Position numbers and translations under genes: made by a program. From contig CAJTRC010000023.1 in the NCBI GenBank assembly GCA_910578365.1, positions 1-32,636 on the forward strand: a stretch of DNA of 32,636 nucleotides, read 5' to 3'. The notes under the pieces were generated by a model. That model had not been told where the DNA came from. It saw only the letters and a list, made by a program, of their open reading frames with translations, and searched no databases. The stretch is from an uncultured Muribaculaceae bacterium (GTDB lineage: Bacteria; Bacteroidota; Bacteroidia; Bacteroidales; Muribaculaceae). The first letter of the stretch is position 1, and each line of letters begins with the position of its first letter. Below are positions 1 to 6,924 of the stretch, piece after piece.

Positions 1-25
1 GCCACAGATTACCCGTCCGTTTCAT
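1..25 (-). CDS. 5' end of a gene cut by the window edge; probable DGR reverse transcriptase
   Basis: Only eight codons are visible on the minus strand: ATG at 25-23, reading M-K-R-T-G-N-L-W, then the sequence ends. Identification rests on context. It lies about 120 nt downstream of a template repeat whose adenines differ from its copy in the tailspike gene, and the usual DGR order is variable gene, template repeat, reverse transcriptase. The M-K-R-x-x-x-L start resembles DGR reverse transcriptases as I remember them, but eight residues prove nothing. A weak purine run (AGAGAAG) precedes the ATG. The 120 nt between this start and the template repeat hold no other reading frame I can support. 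Confidence 0.5.
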
Positions 26-145
26 CCGGTCTGCTTCTCTTGTGCCAATTTTCGGTCGCCCTACTCACAAGCACGTCCCTTTGTTAATGTTCAGCCGTTT
101 GGTTATGTCGGCTAAGACTGTGGGGCCCGCAAGATTTTTATCGAA

Positions 146-238
146 GTATTTGAGCCCGCGACCCCGTAGGCATTGTTAGCATTGCCCACATTGCCCGCGT
201 TGTTAGCACGGCCGACACCGGCAAGCAACCCGGAGCCG
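146..238 (-). repeat. DGR template repeat (TR)
   Basis: This non-coding stretch follows the 99-aa gene (stop at 264) and matches 1983-2075 inside the tailspike gene. Over 146-230 (85 positions) there are 13 mismatches, at 147, 149, 150, 151, 167, 173, 174, 176, 182, 183, 192, 203 and 204. Each is a T on the plus strand, so an A on the strand read toward the putative reverse transcriptase. There are 17 such adenines and none of the 68 other positions differs. Position 231 is the only other mismatch up to 238. Adenine-only divergence is the hallmark of mutagenic retrohoming. Read in the target frame the TR is rich in AAC/AAT codons, as typical TRs are. A GC-rich block (152-166) near its 3' end is where an IMH-type element is expected. 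Confidence 0.92.
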
Positions 239-263
239 CAAAGCCCCACAGCCTTGTTTATCT

Positions 264-563
264 TTATCCGTTCGCGTGATAGCGTAGCACGTCGGTTTCG
301 ACCGCCTCATGCTCCGGGGTCGGAGTGCCTGCAATGTCGTAGCCTGAGGGCATCACAGAAAAAGACCTTACGGCCTCCGGCTCGCCCTCAGGCAAGTGCC
401 GGATCTGCACCCCGGCGTTGAAACGCTCGGCCACAATGTCAGTGCCGGTCATATCATGGCGTTCCTGTAAATGCACGCAAAAACTGCGAATCGCCGCGCT
501 GTCGCGGCCTGTCTCATGCACCGGCGCGGCCCTTACAGAGAATGATGTTATTATTGTTGTCAT
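264..563 (-). CDS. hypothetical 99-aa protein between tailspike and DGR template
   Basis: The start overlaps the tailspike stop by an ATGA tetranucleotide (560-563), so translation is probably coupled. The protein (M-T-T-I-I-T-S-F-S-V start) has no membrane segment, no cysteine cluster and no recognised domain. It contains two similar short stretches, A-A-I-R-S-F-C-V and A-V-R-S-F-S-V, suggesting a small internal duplication. It sits where some DGRs encode the accessory protein Avd. Avd proteins are basic four-helix bundles, and this acidic, Pro/Gly-containing sequence does not look like one. A tailspike-associated protein or assembly chaperone is a reasonable guess only. Confidence 0.6.
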   Translation of the reverse strand: MTTIITSFSVRAAPVHETGRDSAAIRSFCVHLQERHDMTGTDIVAERFNAGVQIRHLPEGEPEAVRSFSVMPSGYDIAGTPTPEHEAVETDVLRYHANG

Positions 564-2410
564 AGTTTGCTTGCAATGATTTTGAATTGACAGTAACGCT
601 CGCTCATTACGCTTTTGCGGAGCACATCGGAGTAGCCGCCTTGTGACTTGGGTTGGAAAGACAGATAATTGCCCGACGAAATGGGTTTGCCCTCATCGTC
701 AAGCTGGATTACGCCGCTGTCCTTATAAACGAAATATTCCCCGAAAAATTGTGCTGGGATCCACTCCTGGCCCGGTACACGCGTGTCATCGAACATAACG
801 CCGATTTGATACGACGCGCTGCCCGCCGGCGGCGTGAATTTGTCGGTATTGTTGACAGCCACGAAACTCTCGCCCGGGGCTATCGTGCGCCCGCGGTACT
901 GTATGGGTTTTGTTCCATAGTTCAGGTACACCCCACCCCTTTGCAGCCCGTCAGCGGCCTTTATCATGGAGAATATGGCCGGAGTACTGCGAAGATAGCA
1001 CACATCCGTAATGTTCGGGTCCAGTATTTCTACAAGTGTGGCCGAAGCCGAGCCCACCGCGTCATTGAGAAAGGAAGTGTTTTCTTCCTGCACGGCCACG
1101 GTGGTTCCCTCCGGGTAATTCGTGTTTTTGTACACAACGTCCCCCTTTGCCACATAACAACCAATGGGGAGAATATCTCCAGGGCTATAGCTTGCACCGA
1201 GAACGACACCATCCGACAGATGTACCCCGTGCGTACCCCACTTCGTGGCAAATTTTGACAATATGGCGGTGATCGACATTTTAGCCGTGTCTATCCTCAC
1301 CACTTTGCTGACTATCGACCCCGCCGTGTCGCTGCTGCTCTCGTCTATGCAGATTGCGCCGCCGCTCACGCAAAGTATGCCGTTGGCGCTGTTCTCGTCC
1401 CACGTTCCGGGTCGTCCTGTGCTGTCCTCCAGGATAGGCACATTCAAGGCCGGGGCATACGCTCCGAAGTATCGCCGCTCGGCTCTTACGGCCTCGCTGT
1501 CCGTCCTCAGAGTCAGGTCGCCGTTCTCCGGGTCGTTCATCAGTTCCGCGCTTGTCTGCGAGCTGAAAACGCAGTTTATGAATTTCGGTTGCTTCTCCTC
1601 CGGTATGTCGCGCGCAGACATCTCGCCCAGCAAAAGGTCGAGCCTCTCCTGGCCGCTCGTCCCCTCCTGGTCCAGCATGTCGCCGTCGCTCATGTACCAC
1701 TGGCAGTCAGCGGCAAAAATGCACTCTTCAAACGTCAGCGGTTCATCCGCGAAAAAGTCGCATTTCGCGAAAAGGCTCGCGGTGAACTTGCGCCTCGCGT
1801 TTTCTTGCGCTCTCGTCCTCAGTTCCAAGGGCACATCATACACGCTTACATGGGTAACATTACCGTTGCCGCCATACCACATTTTTTGTGTGCCCGATAT
1901 TTTCGGCTTCCAGACTCCCAAATACGAAACGGCGGTCTTGCCGCCTATGCAGCCCATATACAATGGCGACTTGCCCACTAATGCAGACGAGCCCGCGACC
2001 CCGAAGGCAAGGGTAGCAACGCCCACATGGCCCGCGTTGAGAGCACGGCCGACACCGGCAAGCAACCAGGAGCCGGTATGCACGACAAGGTCATAGGTGG
2101 CCGGGGCGCAGTTCTCTATCATCATATTGACATGGCCGAAGCCGTAGATTATGTAAGTGTCCTCGCCGTCGAATGTCGCCGCGCCCATATAGTCACCGCG
2201 TATCATCGTCGAGTGGTTGCCGTCGGCCATGTCCTCGCAGAAACGCCCGCGGCAAACTATCGTGCCGGGTGCGCTGCTACGTCCGCGGTATGCTTTGCCA
2301 AGGCTCTTGTACGGGCTCGCCTGGGTGCCTTTGCCCGTCAGATCGTCACCTGTCAGCGAGTCAACATACACATAGCTGTCGTTTCTCGTTCTCCAGCGGT
2401 ACGGTTTCAT
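560..2410 (-). CDS. tailspike/receptor-binding protein, beta-helix-like, DGR target
   Basis: 616-aa last structural protein of the late operon. The N-terminal region (residues 13-45) has the Y-V-D-S-x-x-G-D-D ... G-T-Q-A-S-P-Y-K-S-L pattern that opens right-handed parallel beta-helix proteins such as pectate-lyase-like tailspikes. The rest is Gly/Asn-rich and beta-prone, with no membrane segment. Residues about 112-143 (nt 1983-2075) are the DGR variable repeat: G-S-W-L-L-A-G-V-G-R-A, then a stretch where template Asn codons have become Leu, His, Val, Thr, Leu and Ser. About 470 residues follow it, so the variable part is internal rather than C-terminal. The start overlaps the upstream stop (ATGA, 2407-2410). 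Inferred role: host receptor binding with programmed variation. The fold is inferred by eye. Confidence 0.8.
   Translation of the reverse strand: MKPYRWRTRNDSYVYVDSLTGDDLTGKGTQASPYKSLGKAYRGRSSAPGTIVCRGRFCEDMADGNHSTMIRGDYMGAATFDGEDTYIIYGFGHVNMMIENCAPATYDLVVHTGSWLLAGVGRALNAGHVGVATLAFGVAGSSALVGKSPLYMGCIGGKTAVSYLGVWKPKISGTQKMWYGGNGNVTHVSVYDVPLELRTRAQENARRKFTASLFAKCDFFADEPLTFEECIFAADCQWYMSDGDMLDQEGTSGQERLDLLLGEMSARDIPEEKQPKFINCVFSSQTSAELMNDPENGDLTLRTDSEAVRAERRYFGAYAPALNVPILEDSTGRPGTWDENSANGILCVSGGAICIDESSSDTAGSIVSKVVRIDTAKMSITAILSKFATKWGTHGVHLSDGVVLGASYSPGDILPIGCYVAKGDVVYKNTNYPEGTTVAVQEENTSFLNDAVGSASATLVEILDPNITDVCYLRSTPAIFSMIKAADGLQRGGVYLNYGTKPIQYRGRTIAPGESFVAVNNTDKFTPPAGSASYQIGVMFDDTRVPGQEWIPAQFFGEYFVYKDSGVIQLDDEGKPISSGNYLSFQPKSQGGYSDVLRKSVMSERYCQFKIIASKL
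1983..2075 (-). repeat. DGR variable repeat (VR) inside the tailspike gene
   Basis: Aligned without gaps to the template at 146-238 (offset 1837). Differences from the template are confined to template adenines over 1983-2067, and 13 of 17 are substituted, to all three other bases. Coding effects on the minus strand: Asn AAC to Leu CTC, AAT to His CAT, AAT to Val GTT, AAC to Thr ACC, AAT to Leu CTT, Tyr TAC to Phe TTC, and AAT to Ser TCT. One Asn stays Asn and one Ser codon changes silently (TCA to TCG). The flanks on both sides lose similarity, so this is not a simple gene duplication. The invariant GC-rich stretch at 1989-2003 lies near the 3' (coding strand) end. Confidence 0.92.
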
Positions 2411-2700
2411 ACCTCACCCCCTTTCACCTCTACGGTCACGGTGTCGCGCTTCCTCGCCCATGTGGGCCGCTGCGCGTCCACATACTCGCGCCTTACCGTG
2501 GCGCGCCACGTGACGCCCTCCACCACCCACTCGAGCGGACGGCCCCAGCGGTCAACGGTCGGGATCACCCGGTCCGTTTCCCCTGTGTTCATCGCAAGCC
2601 GTCCGTAAATCTCTGTCCTCAGCCACTCCCGCGCGGCCTCGCTCTGCTGCGCGCCCGGCTCTGTCTGCCAGCTCACGCCATCTGTGATTTTTATCTCCAT
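2407..2700 (-). CDS. hypothetical 97-aa tail-region protein
   Basis: Small soluble protein (starts M-E-I-K-I-T-D-G-V-S-W) directly upstream of the tailspike and coupled to it by an ATGA overlap (2407-2410). Trp-rich (W11, W26 and W51, then W-V-V-E-G-V-T-W) with a charged C-terminus, and no membrane segment. I do not recognise a family. Its place between the coiled-coil tail fibre protein and the tailspike suggests a small tail-tip or fibre-attachment component. Upstream, at 2728-2743, lie two TTTAA motifs 11 bp apart, like those before several other genes here. Confidence 0.65.
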   Translation of the reverse strand: MEIKITDGVSWQTEPGAQQSEAAREWLRTEIYGRLAMNTGETDRVIPTVDRWGRPLEWVVEGVTWRATVRREYVDAQRPTWARKRDTVTVEVKGGEV

Positions 2701-2728
2701 ATCGGTTGAATATTTCTTTATCGGTCGT

Positions 2729-3316
2729 TTAATCCTGTTTTAATTCCTCATCGTTGGCACGCTCACCGGTGCGTCTGCACCTTATGCCCACGGCTGCCGG
2801 CACACCGTCGGCCTCGCGCTCTATCTCCCACGTCGCAAGGCTTCCGCTCGCTATCTTTATGGACTCCGTGTCCTCCGGGTCAACCTCCACCCTCACAAGC
2901 TCGCCACAAGTCACCAGAAGCCGCGCCACGTTGAACGTGCGCACCTCCATAATCTTGACTTCCTCGGCCTCCATGTTCACATCCTGCATCGTCGTTCCAC
3001 GGTCGCCGAAGTCAAGCGTATAACTGCGGTCAGTCAGTGTGTCGCGCAGTTCCTGCATCTTTTCGCGCATATCCTCCATTTCTGTTTGAATATATTCCAT
3101 TCCCTTAACAGCCGAATTTACCGCACGTTCAAGGCTCTGAGCCTCGCTCTTTTCATATTTGTTATTGAGTACACCGGTAAGTCCGGACACCTCAGACATT
3201 GGTACACTTTCGCTTTTATGTCGGTAGCTGTCAAGCCACGCCCAGAATTGGGCCTGTGTCGGATAAAGGCCTTTGCGAAACCACTGTTTGAGCTGCTCTA
3301 TTGTCGTTATTGCCAT
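2729..3316 (-). CDS. Bacteroidota-type tail fibre/baseplate protein with coiled coil
   Basis: 195 aa. The N-terminus (L-K-Q-W-F-R-K-G-L-Y-P-T-Q-A-Q-F-W-A-W-L-D-S-Y, residues 9-31) matches the motif that opens many Bacteroidota phage fibre proteins: P-T-Q-x-Q-F followed by W-x-D-S-Y/F. Next comes a conserved V-P-M-S-E-V-S-G-L linker, then a heptad-like coiled coil at about residues 55-95 (Glu/Met/Leu/Arg-rich), then a beta-rich C-terminal domain at 100-185. The coiled coil suggests a trimeric shaft. It lies between the tail collar protein and the small gene before the tailspike, so it probably builds the fibre or its baseplate anchor. The motif is recognised from memory and the exact role is inferred. 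Confidence 0.78.
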   Translation of the reverse strand: MAITTIEQLKQWFRKGLYPTQAQFWAWLDSYRHKSESVPMSEVSGLTGVLNNKYEKSEAQSLERAVNSAVKGMEYIQTEMEDMREKMQELRDTLTDRSYTLDFGDRGTTMQDVNMEAEEVKIMEVRTFNVARLLVTCGELVRVEVDPEDTESIKIASGSLATWEIEREADGVPAAVGIRCRRTGERANDEELKQD

Positions 3317-3327
3317 TTTCTTTATTT

Positions 3328-4344
3328 TTATTTAGTTCGCATAATGTAGGCGAGCACATAGTAGGGCGGTCGGTTTTCGTGGGACTCACTTCCTCCGGTT
3401 TTCTCACTCGGGTGCTTGATCCATTGTACCTGGTCGCGCTTGTCACCGTCTGTCTGTGAGCGTTTGGGGTGGCCGCTCAGAGTGTCCCAGCCTACCTCCC
3501 GGTCTACGCCTCCAACTTTCCAGGTTCCTGTGCGACATTCACCGGTTCCGTGCGGAATCAGCATGTAGTCTTTCACATCGTGACTGTGTGACGGCGTTTG
3601 CTCGGCTGTCAGCGTAACCGTTTTCACACCGCCACCGTTGCCGGATATCTTATAGTCGTTATCACTGTCATGCTGTCCAACCACAAAACGTCCCCGCAGG
3701 TCGGGCACACGAAATTGGCCGCCCGGGGTTGTGTACTTGCTGCCGTTTGCACTTATCGCGGTGTTGAACGTTGTTCCCAATGCCTTGAATAGTTCTGGGT
3801 ATTCCGTTGTGCTCATTGTGCGACCGTCGCACAATACATAACCATTCGGGACTGTTGACCCGGCCCACATCTCCACTATGCCAAGCGGGGTGCCCTGCAT
3901 ACTTGTAATCTCATTGCGGAGCTTGGTGTTCTCGTCCATCAGTTCCCGGATGCTCTTTATCTCGGAGAAGTCCTCCCATTTATAGTTTTCCGCGCCTATG
4001 CCGGGGGCGAGCGTCCGGCGCGTGTATGCCTTGGGATATTCCACGTTGTTTGCCGTCACACCGATTGCCTCCTGTTTCAGGTACATGCCGCTTGTGGTCG
4101 GCCCGCCCTCCCATCTGAGCACCTCGCCCTCGGGGTGATCCTTGGTACGCAGAAAGACATAACCCTCACCGCGCCGTGTGCCCTCGCTGTTGGCCGCGCA
4201 GCCGCTTATGACTATCTTGTCGCCGCCTATGTTACCCAGAGCTGCCGCCAGAGCCGCCAGGTTCTGCAAATACTCCAGCGTCTCGCAGTCCAGCGGAAAA
4301 TCCTTATTGGCCTGGCTCAGAAAATTGCCTGTTATCTTGTCCAT
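3328..4344 (-). CDS. tail fibre protein with phage tail collar domain
   Basis: 338 aa. Residues about 150-220 carry a clear tail collar domain (PF07484 type): G-I-V-E-M-W-A-G, V-P-x-G-Y-V-L-C-D-G, Y-P-E-L-F-x-A-L-G, then F-R-V-P-D-L-R-G-R-F-V-V-G. Next is a T-A-E-Q-T-P-S-H-S-H-D segment of the kind seen in collar/fibre tips, and the protein ends with R-P-P-Y-Y-V-L-A-Y-I-M. The N-terminal 130 residues begin with an Ala/Leu-rich stretch (N-L-A-A-L-A-A-A-L-G-N-I-G-G-D) common in Bacteroidota phage fibres. Role: baseplate-proximal fibre, possibly short fibre or adhesin. The domain call is strong, the receptor is unknown. Confidence 0.87.
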   Translation of the reverse strand: MDKITGNFLSQANKDFPLDCETLEYLQNLAALAAALGNIGGDKIVISGCAANSEGTRRGEGYVFLRTKDHPEGEVLRWEGGPTTSGMYLKQEAIGVTANNVEYPKAYTRRTLAPGIGAENYKWEDFSEIKSIRELMDENTKLRNEITSMQGTPLGIVEMWAGSTVPNGYVLCDGRTMSTTEYPELFKALGTTFNTAISANGSKYTTPGGQFRVPDLRGRFVVGQHDSDNDYKISGNGGGVKTVTLTAEQTPSHSHDVKDYMLIPHGTGECRTGTWKVGGVDREVGWDTLSGHPKRSQTDGDKRDQVQWIKHPSEKTGGSESHENRPPYYVLAYIMRTK

Positions 4345-4348
4345 ATCG

Positions 4349-4855
4349 TTATTGGTAGTTTATGGCGTAACGTTTCGACGCCAGTTTGTAAATATCTGTC
4401 ATAGCACGCAGCCGTGTCTCAGTCTCCGCGCTCCTGAGCTCCGCCGGAACAGTCAACCAAAAGTCGTAGCCGCTCGTTCCTGCGTAACCCTCGCGGTGGA
4501 TTGTCAACGCTCCGCGCCCGCGCGTCGGTACTATCGCCCATCGTTCTTTTTCGCGCTTCCATATACGGCTCGTCTCGCTAAGGGTCGCGCTCTCGCTGTC
4601 CTCCACCCTTATGCGGCGCAGCTCGGGGTCAAACTCATCGTTAAGTACTCCGCGCAGTTTACACACCTGGCCGCTGTGCTCCAGTCTGTACCCAGTTTCT
4701 TTCCGGTATTCGCGCAGCTCGCCCAGCTGGCGACCCAATGCGCTCACCCCGGCATAGATTAGGCCGCCGATCAGGGGCTTGCGCCAGAACGTCGGAAGCA
4801 ACAGCAACGCCAGCCGCTTCATGTTCACGGCGTATATGTCATCCGGCCTGCTCAT
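4349..4855 (-). CDS. baseplate-region protein in the Mu gp48 position
   Basis: 168 aa with a distinctive N-terminal segment (N-M-K-R-L-A-L-L-L-L-P-T-F-W-R-K-P-L) followed by a Leu/Ala helix and a coiled-coil-like stretch (L-G-E-L-R-E-Y-R-K). The C-terminal part holds W-A-I-V-P and D-F-W-L-T-V-P motifs. The start at 4855 overlaps the baseplate J-like gene by 17 nt; a second Met at 4822 would leave a short gap instead. By order (wedge, J-like, this gene, fibre) it occupies the place of Mu gp48 or P2 gpI. I see no sequence motif that proves this, so the role is inferred from position. Confidence 0.65.
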   Translation of the reverse strand: MSRPDDIYAVNMKRLALLLLPTFWRKPLIGGLIYAGVSALGRQLGELREYRKETGYRLEHSGQVCKLRGVLNDEFDPELRRIRVEDSESATLSETSRIWKREKERWAIVPTRGRGALTIHREGYAGTSGYDFWLTVPAELRSAETETRLRAMTDIYKLASKRYAINYQ

Positions 4856-5687
4856 TGTACGCTTTCATGTTTACCGTTATCACTCCCGGCGTGAAATATC
4901 CGGCTGCCGGTGTTATCCTCGCGTCTATCTCTGTCAGCGTCGACTCGTTGGCTGCCCGCGCAGTGCTATGCTTCATCTCTACCACTCTCACGCCCGACAC
5001 GGTTTGCAGCCGGTCAACGAGAGCCATGTTGGTGTATTCGCCATTGAACGGCAAATTTTCGATATATTCCGTTATGGCTGTCGCACACTCGGCACGCACC
5101 GCCTCCGGCTGTAACATCGCGTTGTAATACACATCCACCTCGCAGTTGAATGTGTCGGGTAACATGTTTACAAGTGCGGTTCTTACCCCTGCGTCTTTTA
5201 TCTCGGCTATGTAGGCTTTCAGCGACCTTTCCAGCTCCGCGCTGAGCGGGCCACGCTTGCCCCCACTTTCTCCGGCCACTTTGATTGTAAGCAGGCTGGC
5301 GTCGCGGCTCTCAACGGCCACGGCGTGCTTCACCACCCGTGCCCGCTCGATCTCGCTCTCGCTCATTCCGGCGGTGTCATATTCGTCGCTGTCCTCTTTC
5401 AGCTCCTTACCCTCCATAAAGTGAAGCACCTTGTCACGGTACCATTTCGGGCGGTGTGGGATTATGGCCTCTATCTGTTCCGTTACCTCCGCCCGGTGCT
5501 CGCCCAGCAGACGCTCGACGGTCCATGCGCAAGCGGCCATCACATACAGCATCATATTTTCCACACTCGCCGGCCCGAAGTGGTCGCCGAAGCTCGCCCC
5601 GGACGCTAAACCGTAGCGTTCCTGCACCGCCTCATTGCGCATCCACTCGGCGGCCATATCGCTTTTTATTTCCTGTATAGTTCGCAT
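4839..5687 (-). CDS. baseplate J-like protein (Mu gp47 position)
   Basis: 282 aa. The N-terminus (R-T-I-Q-E-I-K-x-x-M-A-A-E-W-M) and the central region with W-Y-R-D-K-V-L-H-F and several R-A-R-V-V-K-H-A-type stretches match Bacteroidota counterparts of baseplate J. The L-S-A-E-L-E-x-S-L-K-A-Y-I and Y-F-T-P-G-V-I-T-V-N-M features near the C-terminus are typical of the wedge proteins that interlock around the hub. It follows the LysM-like and gp25-like genes and precedes the gp48-position gene, the standard contractile-tail wedge order. Shorter than Mu gp47, as is usual for this group. Function: baseplate wedge, structural. Confidence 0.77.
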   Translation of the reverse strand: MRTIQEIKSDMAAEWMRNEAVQERYGLASGASFGDHFGPASVENMMLYVMAACAWTVERLLGEHRAEVTEQIEAIIPHRPKWYRDKVLHFMEGKELKEDSDEYDTAGMSESEIERARVVKHAVAVESRDASLLTIKVAGESGGKRGPLSAELERSLKAYIAEIKDAGVRTALVNMLPDTFNCEVDVYYNAMLQPEAVRAECATAITEYIENLPFNGEYTNMALVDRLQTVSGVRVVEMKHSTARAANESTLTEIDARITPAAGYFTPGVITVNMKAYNEQAG

Positions 5688-5698
5688 TTTTGTTTTGT

Positions 5699-5998
5699 TT
5701 ATGATACTATAAAATCTATCTCAATGCCCATGTAGCCTATGCCGCCGTAAGGGCACGCCGCCCGGTCCTCATCGCTCGCCTCGGTCGCCGGATCCACTCT
5801 TTCCACTGCATAGCGTCTGATTGTCCGGTTCTCCGCGCCTCCCGTCGCTTCTGCGGTTTCCAGTTCCTGGCCGTCGGCCAGCTCCGCGCTCGCACTGAGT
5901 CCATTCCGTATCGCTGTCTCCAGCCCCTCGGCAAACGTGCCGCCACAGATCAGGCCTATGTCGGCCAGTGTCTGCCTATCCTTTGCCGTCGTTTTCAT
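5699..5998 (-). CDS. LysM-like small tail protein
   Basis: 99 aa starting M-K-T-T-A-K-D-R-Q-T-L. An in-frame start lies 90 nt upstream, but the ATG at 5998 forms an ATGA overlap with the previous stop and is preferred. Residues 7-45 (R-Q-T-L-A-D-I-G-L then G-L-E-T-A-I-R-N-G-L-S then L-A-D-G-Q-E-L) fit a LysM-like module: a helix, an N-G-L-S turn, and the x-G-Q-x-L that ends many LysM repeats. Such modules are common in Bacteroidota phage tails. The C-terminus is acidic and rich in Ala, Gly and Tyr. Probably a baseplate or tail-tip connector; no enzymatic motif is visible. Confidence 0.7.
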   Translation of the reverse strand: MKTTAKDRQTLADIGLICGGTFAEGLETAIRNGLSASAELADGQELETAEATGGAENRTIRRYAVERVDPATEASDEDRAACPYGGIGYMGIEIDFIVS

Positions 5999-6273
5999 AT
6001 TATCTCGATTATCCCATCGGGGGTTACTGTCACTTTGTCGCACTCCACGCCGCAGGCTTTGAGCATCTTCCTGACCTCGCCGCCCCACATCACATCGCCG
6101 GAGCCGGCCAACTGCCGCGCGGCCTCGCCGCCAAGCAGCGGATATTCCTTGAACTCACCGCGCATGGCCATAATCACGGCCTCGGCTGTCTGAGCCTCGG
6201 TGTCGCCTATGGCTATGCCGCCACGCTCTATCAGCAGGTCGCCGCTCTCACGGTCTATAATAAGTCCTTTCAT
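5995..6273 (-). CDS. gp25/GPW-like baseplate wedge protein (Mu gp46-like)
   Basis: 92 aa. The pattern M-K-G-L-I-I-D-R-E-S-G-D-L-L-I-E-R-G-G-I-A-I-G-D-x-x-A-Q-x-A is typical of the gp46/gp25 class of wedge proteins (D-L-x-x-x-x-G-x-x-x-x-G-D plus an invariant-looking Q). It is followed by M-A-M-R-G-E-F-K-E-Y-P-L-L-G, where a K-G-E-x-x-x-x-P-x-x-G motif is expected. It is joined to both neighbours by 4-nt ATGA overlaps (6270-6273 and 5995-5998), showing a tightly coupled baseplate operon. Function: structural wedge subunit at the baseplate inner ring. Confidence 0.78.
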   Translation of the reverse strand: MKGLIIDRESGDLLIERGGIAIGDTEAQTAEAVIMAMRGEFKEYPLLGGEAARQLAGSGDVMWGGEVRKMLKACGVECDKVTVTPDGIIEII

Positions 6274-6923
6274 CGCTCTTTGCCATATTCGTTGCTGTAA
6301 ATCTCGTATTCCTCATCGCTCACTGCGCTTATGCTCACGGCCTGGTAGTTCTGCTCCGTGGTCTGTGTCACACTCCGGCTTTTTATCACAATCCGCGTTA
6401 TACCGAATATATCAAGGAATGCACTGTGCACCCTCAGGGCTCCCGGCTCGTCCAAATATTTGCACAGTTCCCTCACCTCGTCACCGGGCCACTCGTCGGC
6501 TATCACTCCATCGCGCACAGCCTGCACGCCCACAACGATGTTGACCGCCCAGTCACCGTCGTTTATATACTCTTTCACCGTGCCGTCTCTACCGGTCAGC
6601 GCGGTGCTCACAATGCGCTTCTCTCGGCTCACTGCGGCCACCGCGTCGGCCAGCGTAAGGCGGCTGCCGTCCTCCCGCTCCAGCGTGAGCTCGCAGAGTA
6701 CCCACCGGCCTGCCCACCACCCTTTGTCGGTTATGGGAACTCCGGCCTCGTGTGTGGTAATGTCGTTGCCACGGCCCTCCCAGCTTGGAGCTTCGCCCTG
6801 ACGCCCCTGCTTGAAGCGCACAAGGTTTTTAGCCATATATTGTCCCCAGCTCGCGGCGGCTAAGTCTATGGCTACGGGTATGAATGACCCGCGGTTGTTT
6901 GGTGCTTGAAATTGTAGTGCCAT
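6270..6923 (-). CDS. baseplate/tail protein, DUF6046-like
   Basis: 217 aa. Central W-V-L-C-E-L-T-L, V-S-R-E-K-R-I-V-S-T-A-L-T-G-R-D-G-T-V-K-E-Y and I-N-D-G-D-W-A-V-N-I motifs match the Bacteroidota phage protein family I know as DUF6046, which lies right after the tape measure. The G-x-G-T-V-K-E ... D-x-x-I-x-I arrangement recalls the tail-tube-to-baseplate connectors (LysM/gp53-like) of contractile tails. No membrane segment. It starts one base after the tape-measure stop region and overlaps the gp25-like gene by 4 nt. The family name is from memory; the role as tube-baseplate connector is inferred from order. Confidence 0.75.
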   Translation of the reverse strand: MALQFQAPNNRGSFIPVAIDLAAASWGQYMAKNLVRFKQGRQGEAPSWEGRGNDITTHEAGVPITDKGWWAGRWVLCELTLEREDGSRLTLADAVAAVSREKRIVSTALTGRDGTVKEYINDGDWAVNIVVGVQAVRDGVIADEWPGDEVRELCKYLDEPGALRVHSAFLDIFGITRIVIKSRSVTQTTEQNYQAVSISAVSDEEYEIYSNEYGKER

Positions 6924-6924
6924 G

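Noticed and set aside
264..563. 99-aa gene as the DGR accessory protein Avd
   Set aside because: Position fits, but the sequence is acidic and Pro/Gly-containing without the four long basic helices of Avd.
146..2075. Simple duplication or invertible fibre segment like the Mu G region
   Set aside because: The two copies are in the same orientation and differ only at template adenines, which inversion or decay would not produce.
653..2608. Several long plus-strand frames opposite the tailspike
   Set aside because: Shadows of the minus-strand genes caused by GC-biased codon positions; no starts, overlaps or recognisable domains.
5999..6088. 30-codon N-terminal extension of the LysM-like protein
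   Set aside because: It overlaps the gp25-like gene almost entirely; the ATGA-coupled ATG at 5998 matches the operon pattern.
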